From NCBI GenBank assembly GCA_023653785.1, contig JAMKCH010005428.1:1-64000 (forward strand): DNA of 64,000 nucleotides. The letters are read 5' to 3'. The notes below the pieces were generated by a model. That model was not told the origin of the DNA, made no database searches, and worked only from the letters and a program-made list of their open reading frames with translations. Shown one piece after another: positions 35,044 to 46,980 of the stretch (positions are counted from its first letter, which is position 1; each line of letters begins with the position of its first letter). Source of the stretch: Ophioderma brevispina (taxonomy: Eukaryota > Echinodermata > Ophiuroidea > Amphilepidida > Ophiodermatidae). The translations under genes and the position numbers were made by a program.

Positions 35044-38000
35044 ATTTATATTATGGAAATCAAATGTCATTAAAGTAAAATCCACAAGTTAATTACGTGA
35101 TTAAATCCACGCGAGTGGTCCATGGAAAGATTCAGAGTCCGCTAGCACAAATGATGCATTATGAAACACTATGTAATATTAATGAAACTATTCCATAATA
35201 AAATAATATAAATACAAAAAAACTAAACCAATTATGAAACAAATAAAATCAGACATACTATTAGGACCCCAGTAGTTCTAAGACCCAGAATAAACAGTTT
35301 GGATGTATTAAGATAGGATACAGTGCTAACTCATTATTACGAGATGAATTTATATTGAATTTACTGAGCTAGGTTCATCATAGAATTTGCAGAAGTAGCT
35401 TTAAAGTGTAAGGTCTGAAAATATGCGACCTAGTTGCTGGGCTAACCCGAAATTGCACCACCACTCCTTATGAGTGATCGGAATTTCAATGACCTGTGAC
35501 ATATCACAGTTTTGAAGCGAATTGCAAAAAGGGAATTTCCGGATGATCTCAAGGATAAGGCTGACAGTACCAATGTAGAGGCAATTTAACGGTATGCCTG
35601 AACACACAACTATGCTTCTCTTTAACCCGGTTCTTACCTGGTCTACTTAATCACTTCTTAATCACGACCCTATTTTCCCCCAACCCCCCCCCACCCAAAC
35701 CCTCACTCCCTCATAGTCACAACACGTTATTCCTCCTACCCCCCCACGTTCACACCCTGTTTTCGCCTCGACGAATACATGTAAAGGGATGCGAAGCATC
35801 TCATTCATGTGTACGAATTGCATGTATACTGGGTTATTAATCTGGAAGAAGCGATTGTACTTTTAGCCTTTCTACCCAGAGGCATTCCTATTGGCAGGAA
35901 AAGTGCCATATGTAGTCCTACTGTAAATTGCTACAGGAACAAATTCTTTTTATTTATGGTCTTACACTAACAAAATGCCTAACCCCTAAGTCCAAAAAAA
36001 AAAATAATTTGTTTTAGAACTTTGAAATAGCTACCTCAAATCGTGTCTTCATAGGAAAGCACATGTTTTAAATAAAATTCTGGATTCGGAATTGTGTTAA
36101 CACTAAGTATCCTATAGTACGGTATCCTAAACATACAATGTTTACTCATCCTAAATGAGAAATTCGTTCATCTTAAACTGTGGAACTGGGCCTTTTGGGT
36201 GACTACATTTCGTTTCTAATTGATACTTTTAATAATACCACACTGAAAAATATCCTGAAAATCTCCGAGTAGCCTTTAAGTATATATGTAGAAGGGATCC
36301 GGCAGGATTTGAGGTTTTCTGACTATGGCCAACAATGAGATTGCAAGCCAGCAAATATAAACACAGGCCGAAGTTACAAGATGCTGCTACTCCTTTAGGT
36401 ACTAGGTTTGAAGTATTTTAAGGAAGATCTTCGTTCACTTAATAATTCTATTAGAAGTAAAACAGTTATTATTTGCCACACTTTAGGTGCATATCAGAGA
36501 TGACATTAATTTCCAATATTGTACAAGCACACTAATTTTCCTTATTCATATGAAGGGTGCCCCTTGACTAGGGTTAGTATTTTCCGTCCCGAACAAGTTG
36601 CAAATTAGTGTGTACTGCCTATATCAAATAACTGCCATTGTGTTATAGAAAAAACTTGCCATGGTTAATTTCTTATAAAGAAATTTATCACGGGACGAGA
36701 CGAAATAAAATTTTATATTCCTCGCCTTAAACACGTGTCCAAGATGGGCCGCCGGTGAGGAGGCATGTCTTGTAAATGTACTCGAATGGCAAACCTCTTG
36801 GAGTAAGAATGTTGGGGATATTTTGAGCACCAAAAATTAGCGCCATTGTATTTTGCGGACCATGATCTTTAACTCAACGTGTGCGCGGTTATATCCGCCC
36901 CAGAGGACCTAAATCAAGAAACAAAACATACCCCGGAAAATTTTTTTAAGGTAGATATGAGCTGTTGTCTTCTTGTGAACTGTTATAGAGTCAGTTTAAA
37001 CCACGTTATGTGACCCAAGTAGTAACCAGATATAGTAAAGGCACTCTCTATGACAAGTCAATTAACCCGCTTAATATTTTTCAATCTTGGAATAAGGATT
37101 TATAGTCATTATAAGAAGGTGTTGTTTAAGAACGTCGAAAAAGATGGGTAGGGCTGATTACTGTACCCAAAAAGAAGCCTGTGCGCAAAATATAAAAACC
37201 ATAAATTCTTTTGAGGATCCCAAAAAAATATCACCAACGGTTTTGTACCAACAATTGTCCATTTTAAGTTCATTTACAAAATATGCTCCTTGGCGGCAGC
37301 CATATTGGAGCCTAAATGTTTAAGCCTCCTTGAGGAAGTGGAAACTTGATTCGTGTATTCGTGGATTAATTTTCTATCTGTAATGAAATTATGATGATCG
37401 GTTTTTCCCACAGCACTGGCGGCATTTTGAAAGGATTAACAGGACACGGCAATGTGCAGCTTTTCGGGGTTGGAAAAATACATAATCCACTCAGGGAGAT
37501 ATAATTTATAGGAAAAGTAAACCAAAATACGAAACAATCTGGTGATGACAGCTCATGGATGAACACCAATTCTGGGATTTATGTTCAACCTTTGAGCTGT
37601 ACAGTAAGCTGCTGAATGGTTCTCAATTCCTACTTGGAACTGTTGGTGCTTGCCATAGTGGATGTTTATTTGCAAAAAATAGATTCGAACCAGGCGTTCG
37701 TGAGACAGACGTATTGCTTAAATCATTGACATAATTAAACAAATGACAGCACGGTACAATAATATTAACAATAAACTTTGATGTTTATTGTTATGATCAA
37801 ATGTCGTATTTCTCATTGTCGTCCTGAAAGTCCAGCCATCAAAATTGCTTCTTAATCTTTAATAGGTAGGGCAAGGGCGGGGTGTAAATAAGATCGAGCT
37901 AGCAACCCCGGTTCGAGGCCCGCGAGAGTCGGGCGTCTTGGTCATACTCAGCTAGCTTCTATAAGGTAGGAAATTGTATAATCACGCAGCATTAAATTGC

Positions 38001-38112
38001 CAAATATCAGTTGCTCATATTTTTTTGGTGGAAAAAAATCAAATCGCCATGACGTTTTCTGCCAATTAGCATAAATAAACATTTTGGTGGAGCTATAGAC
38101 AGAGGAGTAGTT
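35044..38112 (+). repeat. 3-kb dispersed repeat, copy 2
   Basis: This is the direct-orientation partner of 26,618-29,613, 8.4 kb away. Similarity is high but punctuated by one-base indels and some larger gaps. It contains a C-rich block at 35,640-35,775 that is absent from copy 1. Near its end AACCCCGGTTCGAGGCCCG supplies a good Pol III B-box word, lost in copy 1 by a short deletion. The YY1-like word CCAAGATGGGCCGCCGG is at about 36,741. A CR1/L2-like LINE fragment begins within 100 bases of the end. Confidence 0.88.
35640..35775. other. C-rich block inside the 3-kb repeat
   Basis: About 135 bases of C-rich, G-poor sequence replace ten bases of copy 1 (between CGGTTCTTACCT and TAAAGGGATGCGAAGCA). 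No target duplication or known motif. It is reminiscent of the C-rich block in LINE-B. Confidence 0.7.
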
Positions 38113-38194
38113 CTGAAAAAAAATTATAGTGGTTCTACCTGTCCAATTTGTGGAAAAAACAGGCTTCAAGAATGTCAAGCTCCACCAAACGAGA

Positions 38195-38960
38195 TCTAGA
38201 TAAACTGAAATTAAATCCTGACAAAACAGAATGTTTTTAGCTTCATCAGTCAACCACATGAAACTTCATTATGTACAGCTTCAGCTGGATGCTGTTGCTA
38301 TTTGTCCATCTGATAATGTTCGCAATTTGGGCGTTATTTTGACAACCAAATGTCCATGTCTAAAGCCTGTGTCAGCCTTGCTAAATCTGTTAACTGGCAA
38401 ATTAAAAACCTTTATAGAATACGTAGAATTTCCCTAGATTTTGATACATGTGCTAATGTTGTTAGATCATTAATTTTGTCTCGCTTAGACTAATGTAATC
38501 TGTTGCTCATTGAGCACTCAGAAGAACCGTCAAGATACCCAAAAGGCATATCAAAACAAGTGTGCTCGTCTCATATTCCGGTATCCTAGATTCACTCCAC
38601 AACCCCTCTCCCCCCTTCTGTTGAAGGAACTTCACTGGCTAGTATAACTCTGATCCGTTAAATCTCAATACTCTTTTATATGTTTATAGGCACTAACGGG
38701 CTTTGTCCCAGTACATCAGTGAATGTCTTGTGGTCAGTAGATCAACGCCTGGGTATGTTACCACACTCGTTCTCTATCTAGCCACAATGGTCTCACTCTC
38801 GTTGTCCCTAGGACACATAAATTGCTGGCGACAGGGCCTTTAATAGCGGGCTGCACCAAAGCTCCTGGAACCAAATTTCTATCACCATTCGTAGTGCCAG
38901 TACTGTTGAAAAGTTTAAGTCAATGCCAGAACTACCCTTTGAATTTATGTTATGTATGTT
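38195..38960 (+). pseudogene. CR1/L2-like LINE 3' end (RT thumb and C-terminus)
   Basis: The plus strand reads, with frameshifts, the C-terminal part of a CR1/L2-type reverse transcriptase. In order: LKLNPDKTECF (about 38,205), DAVAICPSDNVRNLGVIL (about 38,290), SLAKSVNWQIKNLYRIRRIS and LDFDTCANVVRSLILSRLD (about 38,375-38,490). Then HSTTPLPP with LLKELHW-L in another frame (about 38,625), and IRSASTVEKFKSMPELPFEF (about 38,885-38,945) near the end. These are in the order found at the 3' end of this LINE group. The palm and everything 5' are missing, as in a 5'-truncated insertion. It sits just downstream of the 3-kb repeat copy 2. Confidence 0.88.
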
Positions 38961-39837
38961 TAGGTGTGGAACAAGTTCATCGCAGCCATGCTCTTCCCCC
39001 TGAAGAACAAGGACGTAAATCGAACCAGTGGTCGGCGCAACCCAAACCAAACGGTAAGAAGGGCCAGGATAAACCCCACAGTGCTGTCGAGTCGACAGGC
39101 AAGAGCTTTTCTCACAAAAGAAAGACGCAGAGAAGAAGCCTATACTTAATTGCCGAAACCTTGATGGCAATGATTACATAAATCTGGGCCGAAGTCCACT
39201 GAAAGCCTAATCTGAAATCCCGGATGAGCACCTTATTAATAATTACCACTGAAATAGGCGATATCCAGAATGAGGCAATTAACCATCTGGAGAATCATGT
39301 CTACAAAGACTCGTATACAGTTTGAGTTAACCAGCAGTCTACAAAAGACATGATACGAAGCAGCAATGCTCAAGACAAAACAAAAACTAAGGCGTTTGAA
39401 GAATGACACCAAGGGCCAATCAAACAAGCCCTAGAGATGAAAAATGGTTTCGAAAAATGATTTGCCTTACAAAACAAAGTAAGGAAACTAGAAAACTAGA
39501 ACTGAAATCACAAGAAAGGAAAAGTGCCAGGAAAGAGCAGCAAGCAACCAATTTTTCGACAAATCAAAAAATTGCAAAACGTCTACTGAATGAGAAACAA
39601 ACAAGATCCCTTCCTTCAGCAAACAGCTGCAGAGAAGTTTTTCAAAAATGGCAACAGTGACAGAACTCGCACTACAATACCACCCTCTTAGGGGCATGAA
39701 GAGACCCCCAAGGCCGACCCAATTCATTAAACACTAAAGCACCCATTCTGTCACAAGTTAAAACACTACTTCATAAAAGAATACATGCATTGCTTTAGGT
39801 ACAATCGCATCCCATAGACCTGTCTGACTGTGAAAGC
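38961..39837. other. Unassigned interval with Lys-rich ORF
   Basis: It contains an open frame on the plus strand at about 39,403-39,660 (85 codons), rich in Lys, Arg, Gln and Ser, with a charged helical look (KQSKETRKLELKSQERKSAR). It is probably part of the same degraded element as the repeat at 39.84-40.29 kb, perhaps a gag- or ORF1-like piece, but I cannot name it. Another basic fragment at 38,964-39,149 is of unknown origin. Confidence 0.3.
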
Positions 39838-40292
39838 ATGTGAAAAGGATGGTCCGCGTATTACGTTCCGTGAACGTTGGAAGCAGAGGTTTCTGCTATG
39901 CATCGTCAACAAATGCCTGGCATCCTTGGGCAGTCCTAAAGGAAAGAGAAATGCTAATAACCGATACAGCAGCCAAGATTTGCACTCAGAGCGAGCTATG
40001 TCCTCTGGCTCAGCAGAAGCTACAACAAGCATTCATACAGATGGAGCTACAAGCAACTCCAGCAATATGCTCTGAGAGTAGTGGAATGGTGACGCTCACA
40101 AAACCAGGTTTGACCCGCCAAAATCTTGGTCCTAAGCACAGAGACCTCAGAACACACTAATCCAGCCAAAAAGTGATACTGCATAAGGTGAAGTCACCTT
40201 CCAGAGGGAGATATATCAGGAGTTCTTATCTTTAGCCGGATAAAACTAGGTTCCGAAGGCGACAGCGTTGGTATTCTACCAATGAAGTATTC
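39838..40292 (+). repeat. Unclassified dispersed repeat, copy 2
   Basis: This is the inverted partner of 13,675-14,140. Both copies preserve translated traces around CTQSELC-LAQQK, so the ancestral sequence was probably coding. Similarity ends at CTACCAATGAAGTATTC, followed here by a T-rich tract. Confidence 0.75.
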
Positions 40293-42512
40293 TTTTTTTT
40301 TTCTTTTTTTTCTTTTTGTTAATTTTAGCGACTTAAATGTATTAATGTTCTCCTATTATGAGAAAAAAAGTCTCTTCAGGAAAGTGATTTTTCAATTTTT
40401 AGCGACATAAAAATTGGAATTTGCACAACCATTTGGAATCGGTACAACGGGGATTTCCACTTTTTTCCAGACCTTATAGTTGTGTTGATGTACTAATCAA
40501 TAACCGGATTTTGGTTAAGCAATTCCAATGGCATTTTTTTCCAGATGGGATCCATGAGCCCCCATCGCCACCCCCCCCCCCCATACACCAACTGGAGTTG
40601 TTGCATGGGGTTACGTTTGATCAATAGCTTTATATTACAAAAGGACCGTTAAGTTTGCCCGGGCTTTTGCATCAGGGTACGGGTATATTACTCTGTCAGC
40701 TTAATTGCATTCACCGTGTTTTCAACATGGCTAGAGTAAAAAAACAAACAAAAAAAAAGGTTCAACAGCGGGCATATTCATAACCTAAATTTTATTTGCA
40801 AAACCAATATACATGTAGTTTTGAAAGGTTCAACGTCGCTGTAAGAAGTTTTCTCAGGCTGGACCCTCTCTTCGTTCCGGTCCAGCCGATCTCAATCTTC
40901 CGCTGGCCAATCCAAGTTCAACTATCTGCAAGATTATGGTGAAGATTGACTATTCCAATGTCTCCTCCTTAAGGCTCCAAGAATGTTAGTGAACCGTAGC
41001 GTGGTCCATAGATGGAGGCTAATGTTCTCATTTCGGCACTGTTACAAAACCCATATGTACGCATGCTCGTAGAACATGCCACAGTTTTGTTTATTATTAT
41101 CGGCCTAGACAACTCCGACCAGAATTTCATCACCGCTGCTAAAAAAAAAACCAGGTACGGACTCATCATACAGGATGACAAGTCCTGAGATTTTGCTCAT
41201 ACGACTTTTACTTTTTATTTTGTAGTCCCCCCCGGAGGAGGGGGTAATCAGCTGCGGTGCTGGAGTGACAAACACAAGCAAGGAAGTACTAGCTCTCAAG
41301 GGAACACCAAGTATAAGGACAGAACTAACTAGATTAAAAATTTCATAAGTGAACTGAAATCGTGCATATGATGATGAACACGTTTGTCCAAAAATTACTA
41401 ATATAGGACCAATAAGGTAAATACCATAAGGTGGCCCACGCCACACCATTTCCTTATTTGTGTCCACCCAGTAAATTCAGTCTACCAATAGACCCATGGT
41501 CCTCACCCAGTTAATATTTTGGCCCACCCAGTATATTATTTGGTGCATCATATATTGATGAAATTGCGTGGGTCATTTTGTAGATTTTTTATTTCATGAA
41601 TGAAAAATGAGAAATGTGTATGAAATATCAAATTGAATTGCATTTTTTATAGATGTATTTTGTAAGTTTAAAAATATTTAATTGAATAATGGTTTTGTTT
41701 TTAAATTATTAAAGCCTATACTTACTTTGCACTTTTGAAAACGAAAACATTAGTAAACTTTAACCTCGTCTACCTGAGCCCCTTTTTTGTAACAAAATTC
41801 CGAAGGGGGGTCACCCCTGTGATTTTCGTTACTATAAATTTTGTACCACGGGATTGCTTAGGTTTGTCACTCCATTGGTACCAAAAATAAATACAATTTT
41901 CTACTATCACGTCTAAGTTGAGGAAAGTGTGAAAATACTGGATATGGTAAAAAATGATATCTCACAATTCCTACTGACAAAAACATTATTATAGTATAAA
42001 ACGCTCTGAGTATGGTACAATAACTCATTTCCCCAATCACGTAACCAAGAAAAACCGCTTGAAAAATGGTTTTCCTAACTTTTTGGTGCAATGAATTTTC
42101 CCTAATCTACACTGTGTACTATCAGCAAAGACAGTGTAGTAAGCTTTTAACTTTATTGTTAATAGTAAAACAAGATAATATGTTTTTGAATAGTGAGTAG
42201 AACAAAAGAAAGGCTTATGACAAATTTACTAAATTGCTAGTGTTCGGTCAATCCACACCTTATATACTGTTCGTGTAAAAAAAAACAGCACTAAAGCACT
42301 TTTTAAAGCGTTCTTGAAGATGTCATTTACGACTGTTTCTATCTGCTTCTGTTGCTGAAAAAAGTCGGATCCCGAACTTTTATTAGAAAGCAGTGTAGCT
42401 TGTTAAGCTTATCCACTTAAAGGGGTCTCTACTACTACAATTTCCAATACAACAACGTAAAAAATGGACTTTGATGAAAAATAGGGGCGCGATTTGTTAA
42501 CATGTTGAAGAA
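40293..42512. other. Unassigned AT-rich interval
   Basis: No recognised gene. A 120-codon minus-strand frame (41,105-41,467) has hydrophobic stretches but no motif. A degenerate CACCCAGTAAAT-like word occurs three times at about 41,465, 41,504 and 41,525. A short CCCCCCGGAGGAGGGGG inverted tract lies near 41,227. A C-run lies at 40,569-40,582. Confidence 0.35.
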
Positions 42513-42530
42513 ATCACTGATAGTGACTTT
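42513..42530. mobile_element. Possible solo end of MITE family M1
   Basis: ATCACTGATAGTG followed by ACTTTAA matches the terminal inverted repeat and TTAA flank of family M1 (32.35 and 55.27 kb). No matching left end was found upstream with confidence. ACTATCAGCAAAG at about 42,119 is a weak candidate. Confidence 0.3.
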
Positions 42531-43147
42531 AATTCAACAATGACTGTTTTATTTCAAATGTTACAATAACATTTAGCTAGCAGCTGTTACCTATGTTATC
42601 ACAGACAGTGCTGGCGTTTGTAGTTTCAACACATCATGAATTGATTCACATTGCTTACATAAATTTTATGCCTTTTTAGATGCTGATTGTAAAAAAAAAA
42701 CACATACGAGGGGATGGCTCTAAAATTGTAATTGTAGCCTTGTCTTTTACAGCGGCTAGATGTGTTGCTAGTAAAATTCATGCATAGATAGATCTTTGTG
42801 GGATTTCAAATATGATCATGTCTTTGGAAAAAACTTGTGATTTTATTTCTTTTAAATCTTAAACTACAGTTATTAAATGCGTAAATGTGGTATTTTTATA
42901 AAGCACATGAAGATATGTATGAGTTAAAATAATTAGAATGGTCAAGACTATTGTGTGCTGAATTAATGAGACATTAATTAAGGTGAAATACATGGTGGAG
43001 AATGAGCAGGGGTCTTCATTGCAGCAGAGGTGACATAATTTGTCGTGTTCATTCTTTCCTAATGTGCTATCAAATAACATTGGCTACATAACATTCAATC
43101 ATTCAAACTATATCAATTGTTATATATCAATGGAATACCCTTGGTTA

Positions 43148-43339
43148 GAAGAGTTCACGCATGTAATGTTCGAAGAGTTCACGCATGTAATGTTCGAAGA
43201 GTTCACGCATGTAATGTTCTAAGAGTTCACGCATGTAATGTTCGAAGAGTTCACGCATGTAATGTTCGAAGAGTTCACGCATGTAATGTTCGAAGAGTTC
43301 ACGCATGTAATGTTCGAAGAGTTCACGCATGTAATGTTC
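43148..43339. repeat. 24-bp minisatellite, 8 copies
   Basis: Eight units of GAAGAGTTCACGCATGTAAT plus GTTC run head to tail, identical except for a G-to-T change at the start of unit 4. Because 24 is a multiple of three, frames stay open through the array on both strands (RRVHACNV and EEFTHVMF on plus, MRELFEHY on minus). These apparent repeat proteins are consequences of the array, not evidence of a gene. The near-perfect identity points to recent expansion. Confidence 0.95.
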
Positions 43340-43879
43340 TTGACTGTGTTCGTATCTATTGTTGTATAATGCGTTATGTACCATTAAAAATTGTTATGAT
43401 TTTTATGGGATTTTGCATGAATATTGTTAGGTAATTCCCAAGTGCAAGGTCAAATGTATTTCATGATTCGGGCCTTGGTTCATATATTTAACACTAAAGT
43501 GGATAAGGTCTTTTTACACACGTTAGTGGTTGGGGCTCCTGATGTCCTTACCCCAGAAAACGCATTTCCCATGTGAATAATTCAACGAAACTCTGGACAT
43601 GTCAGGACTACTCTAAGACATTAATATTAGTGCAAATAAAAATTGAACAGTATTGATACTGAAAGGATTAAGCTGAGAACTGTTTCTTTGGTACAAAAAT
43701 TGTGAAATTTCTAATTTCCTATAGGAGCAAATACAAAATTCAGCCTATGTTTTCTATTGAAATATAAGCATATACAATCAACTTTTGTCTTCATTTTAAG
43801 TTACTTTTGCAGCCAAATAAAACGTAGGGAATCTACTGAGTGTCTAATCTATATGAAATCACTACATATCACAGAAAAA

Positions 43880-43930
43880 ATGGATGACTTGAAACAATAT
43901 GGATGACTTGAAAATATGGATGACTTGAAA
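43880..43930. repeat. Three tandem copies of ATGGATGACTTGAAA
   Basis: The 15-bp word occurs three times with 4-5 base spacers, giving a short minisatellite of period about 18-21. Confidence 0.85.
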
Positions 43931-44008
43931 CACAGGGCATAGGAATAATTTTTACTGTCTGGGAGCATGAAGTTATTCAGGAATATTTTCTGCAAGAAAT
44001 TAAATGTT

Positions 44009-44150
44009 TGAGCGGCTTGCCGCGATTGTGAGCGGCTTGTCGCGAAGCCCTAGCAGGTGGGGTCCAGGGGCCCGCCTTAGGGCCCCTGGTGGGGTCCAGG
44101 TGCGTAGCCCCGGCGGGGTCCAGGGGGCGGAGCCCCCTGAAGCTCTTGGG
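44009..44150. repeat. GC-rich short repeat with inverted words
   Basis: GAGCGGCTTG-CGCG occurs twice (44,009-44,045). The word GGGGTCCAGG then recurs three times between 44,058 and 44,125, with CCAGGGGCCC/GGGCCCCTGG and GGGGGCGGAGCCCCC hairpins. It stands out in AT-rich DNA. Similar GGGGTCCAGGGGGCGGAGCCCC strings occur in many genomes, and their function is unknown to me. Confidence 0.7.
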
Positions 44151-45269
44151 TTTTAGCTATATTTGAGGGCAAAAATCAGCATCCTCAAACCCCATTTCTT
44201 TCAATTTTGTAGCATGTTGAAAAGGTTTACAAAAACATTTTAGCAATGTTATGTAGTTAAGCTGAGTACAAAATCATTAAACATGAAGAAACAACATAAA
44301 TGATAGCTTTTTGTGTCAAAATTCTGGCAAAATAACAACACACTTTATTAGAAAATACAACCACTACAACAAGTTTTAAGTTAACATGTTAAGTTAAAAA
44401 ATACAACTTTGGTACAATTTTACTGAATACTGAGACTGAAAGACTGAAATGAGTCATCAAATTCAAATGACTGAGCTGAGTATACATACACAACTGACAC
44501 AAAAACATTACACCTTTTCAAACTTCAAATATCATACAGACTGTGAACACAAGTTCCTATTGAGCAATGAGTTGTGTCCTGGATAGATAGATACATGTAT
44601 GTGAGCACGATTCTACATGTAGCACCTCTTATAGCACCTGGCTCCTATTAAGCACTAGCAGTAAGCCTTACAACTTGTTAGCACACTGAAATTAAATGTA
44701 TTATCAAAATTCAAAAATATCATGTTCGTTCATGATAAATGATATTTATGTTAACACAGTTTTTTTGTAGAATTGTAGTATTTTGTACATTACTAGTTTT
44801 ATACAATATCAACAAAAAGTTACCTGTGTGAAATTATTTTTTGAAAAAAATGTAGAAATAATCACTAATTTATTCAGAGTACCCCACCCCTTCAACAAAA
44901 TGTATTTAACAGAATGCTGGCTGGTTTCACACACAGAGAATACACAGTCACACTGCATTGTACATGTTGCAGATCGCATTTACCTTAGATCGCCTCATAA
45001 AATCGAGGTCCTGTAGGCTGCTGATCGAAAATCGACATTTTGTTTGCACAAATATAAAACATGGAAGCATAATTATATCTTATTTTTGGCAAAATATTAG
45101 TAATAAAACACGTACCTTAGCTGCTCATTTTTCTGCACGATGCTGGGAATCAGCTGTGTTTGCTGTGTGTGTAGACGTTATCGGAGTCCTCGTCTATGAA
45201 AGCTTTAAGATAGAGTCTAACTGTCAGTGCGGAACAGAGACTAGGTTTGATCAGGTTTAAACACAATCA
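44151..45269. other. Unassigned AT-rich interval
   Basis: No gene, repeat partner or transposon motif recognised. Short open frames near 44,783-45,260 have no recognisable domain. Confidence 0.4.
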
Positions 45270-46240
45270 GCACGTTGGTTTTGCAAGTCTAGTAATAGCT
45301 CGACCAAAAATGCACCATTTTTTTTTTTGTTTAATAACATTTTAGCAAATAAAATACAAATTGTAATTCATAAATTAAATTATTTAAGGGTTATATGGAA
45401 AAATATTAACTTGACTTTACCTTTTTTACGCTCCCACACGGGAGCAGAGGAGGCCAGACACAACAATAATAAACTAACTGGTATTGATATTGTTACACTA
45501 AGTAACCATGGTAACATTTAAACACGTATTATTTTTGATGTGATTTTGTAGAAATCAGAAAATATTAATTTTTTTCCTAAAATTTTTTTCTTCATTTTTT
45601 TTTTTTATTTATTTATTTTTTTTATTTATTTATTTTTTTTTACTGCGTCATTTTTTTCTGCCGGCCGTGATTTTTTTCTGGGAGCGGCGCTCCCGTGCTC
45701 CCGTGGATTTCGAAGCCCTGTTGAAAACAATTCAATATCGTTCCATAAGGAACAGGCTTTAGGTTTTGTTGGTGCTGGCGATTGTTATTTATGCTATTAA
45801 TTGATTTTGTTGTTGTTGTTGTTGTGTTGTTGTTGTTGATGTTGTGTTGTTGCTGTTGCTGTTTCTGTTGTTGTTGCTGATTTTGTTGCTGTTTGTTTTT
45901 GTTGTTAATCTTTCTGTATGGCAAGGTACGCATACGGTAATATAGCCATAGATAATGGGCCATAACATACAAAATTGTTGTTAAATTTCTTTACCATTTT
46001 GAAAATTTTAAATATACAATTGACCATTATAACCAGTTAACTTCTCAAGAAAGTGATAATGCGTGTACGCCACATTAAAGTATATGTATCAATAAACATT
46101 ATCGCCAGCATATCTTTACCTGAGTTATATTCTGATCTCCATGCAAATTTTATGATCAATTGATCATGCGTTCTAGGGCTAATAAATAAACGAGAAGGTT
46201 TGTTAATTTTTCAAACTCATCACAGAATTTCATTGACCCA
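45270..46240. repeat. 1-kb tandem duplication, unit A
   Basis: Unit A is nearly identical to 46,261-47,395. It includes a T-rich tract (45,580-45,645), a G/C-rich hairpin-rich piece (GGGAGCGGCGCTCCCGTGCT-like, 45,679-45,705) ending in GAAGCCCTG, and a (TTG)n array. Relative to unit B it lacks about 68 bases between TTTTTTACGCT and CCACACGGGAGC. The lost segment in B is flanked by GCT, so deletion at microhomology is the simplest explanation. It ends in a 21-A tract (46,240-46,260) that abuts unit B. Confidence 0.9.
45806..45900. repeat. (TTG)n microsatellite, short allele
   Basis: TTG repeats with interruptions (TGTGTTG, GATGTTG, CTGTTG). The minus strand translates to Gln/Asn-rich peptide, which is a by-product. 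Confidence 0.9.
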
Positions 46241-46260
46241 AAAAAAAAAAAAAAAAAAAA

Positions 46261-46926
46261 GCACGTTGGTTTTGCAAGTCTAGTAATAGCTCGACCAAAA
46301 ATGCACCATTTTTTTGTTTAATAACATTTTAGCAAATAAAATACAAATTGTAATTCATAAATTAAATTATTTAAGGGTTATATGGAAAAATATTAACTTG
46401 ACTTTACCTTTTTTACGCTAAAATTGATAATATCCACCGTGTTATTATTTATGACATGAACATCAACTGTTCCGCTAGAAATTGCTCCACACGGGAGCAG
46501 AGGAGGCCATACACAACAATAATAAACTAACTGGTATTGATATTGTTACACTAAGTAACCATGGTAACATTTAAACACGTATTATTTTTGATGTGATTTT
46601 GTAGAAATCAGAAAATATTAATTTTTTTCCTAAAATTTTTCAAATTTTTTTCTTCATTTTTTTTTTTTATTTATTTTTTTTATTTATTTATTTATTTTTT
46701 TTTACTGCGTCATTTTTTTCTGCCGGCCGTGATTTTTTTCTGGGAGCGGCGCTCCCGTGCTCCCGTGGATTTCGAAGCCCTGTTGAAAACAATTCAATAT
46801 CGTTCCATAAGGAACAGGCTTTAGGTTTTGTTGGTGCTGGCGATTGTTATTTATGCTATTAATTGATTTTGTTGTTGTTGTGTTGTTGTTGTTGTTGTTG
46901 TTGTTGTTGTGTTGTTGTTGTTGTTG

Positions 46927-46980
<54 letters not shown>

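Noticed and set aside
43148..43339. CRISPR array
   Set aside because: Units are directly abutting without unique spacers, in animal-type DNA with no cas genes, so it is a minisatellite.
43117..43434. Repeat protein with RRVHACNV units
   Set aside because: Every frame of a 24-bp array free of stops gives such a peptide. There is no coding context.
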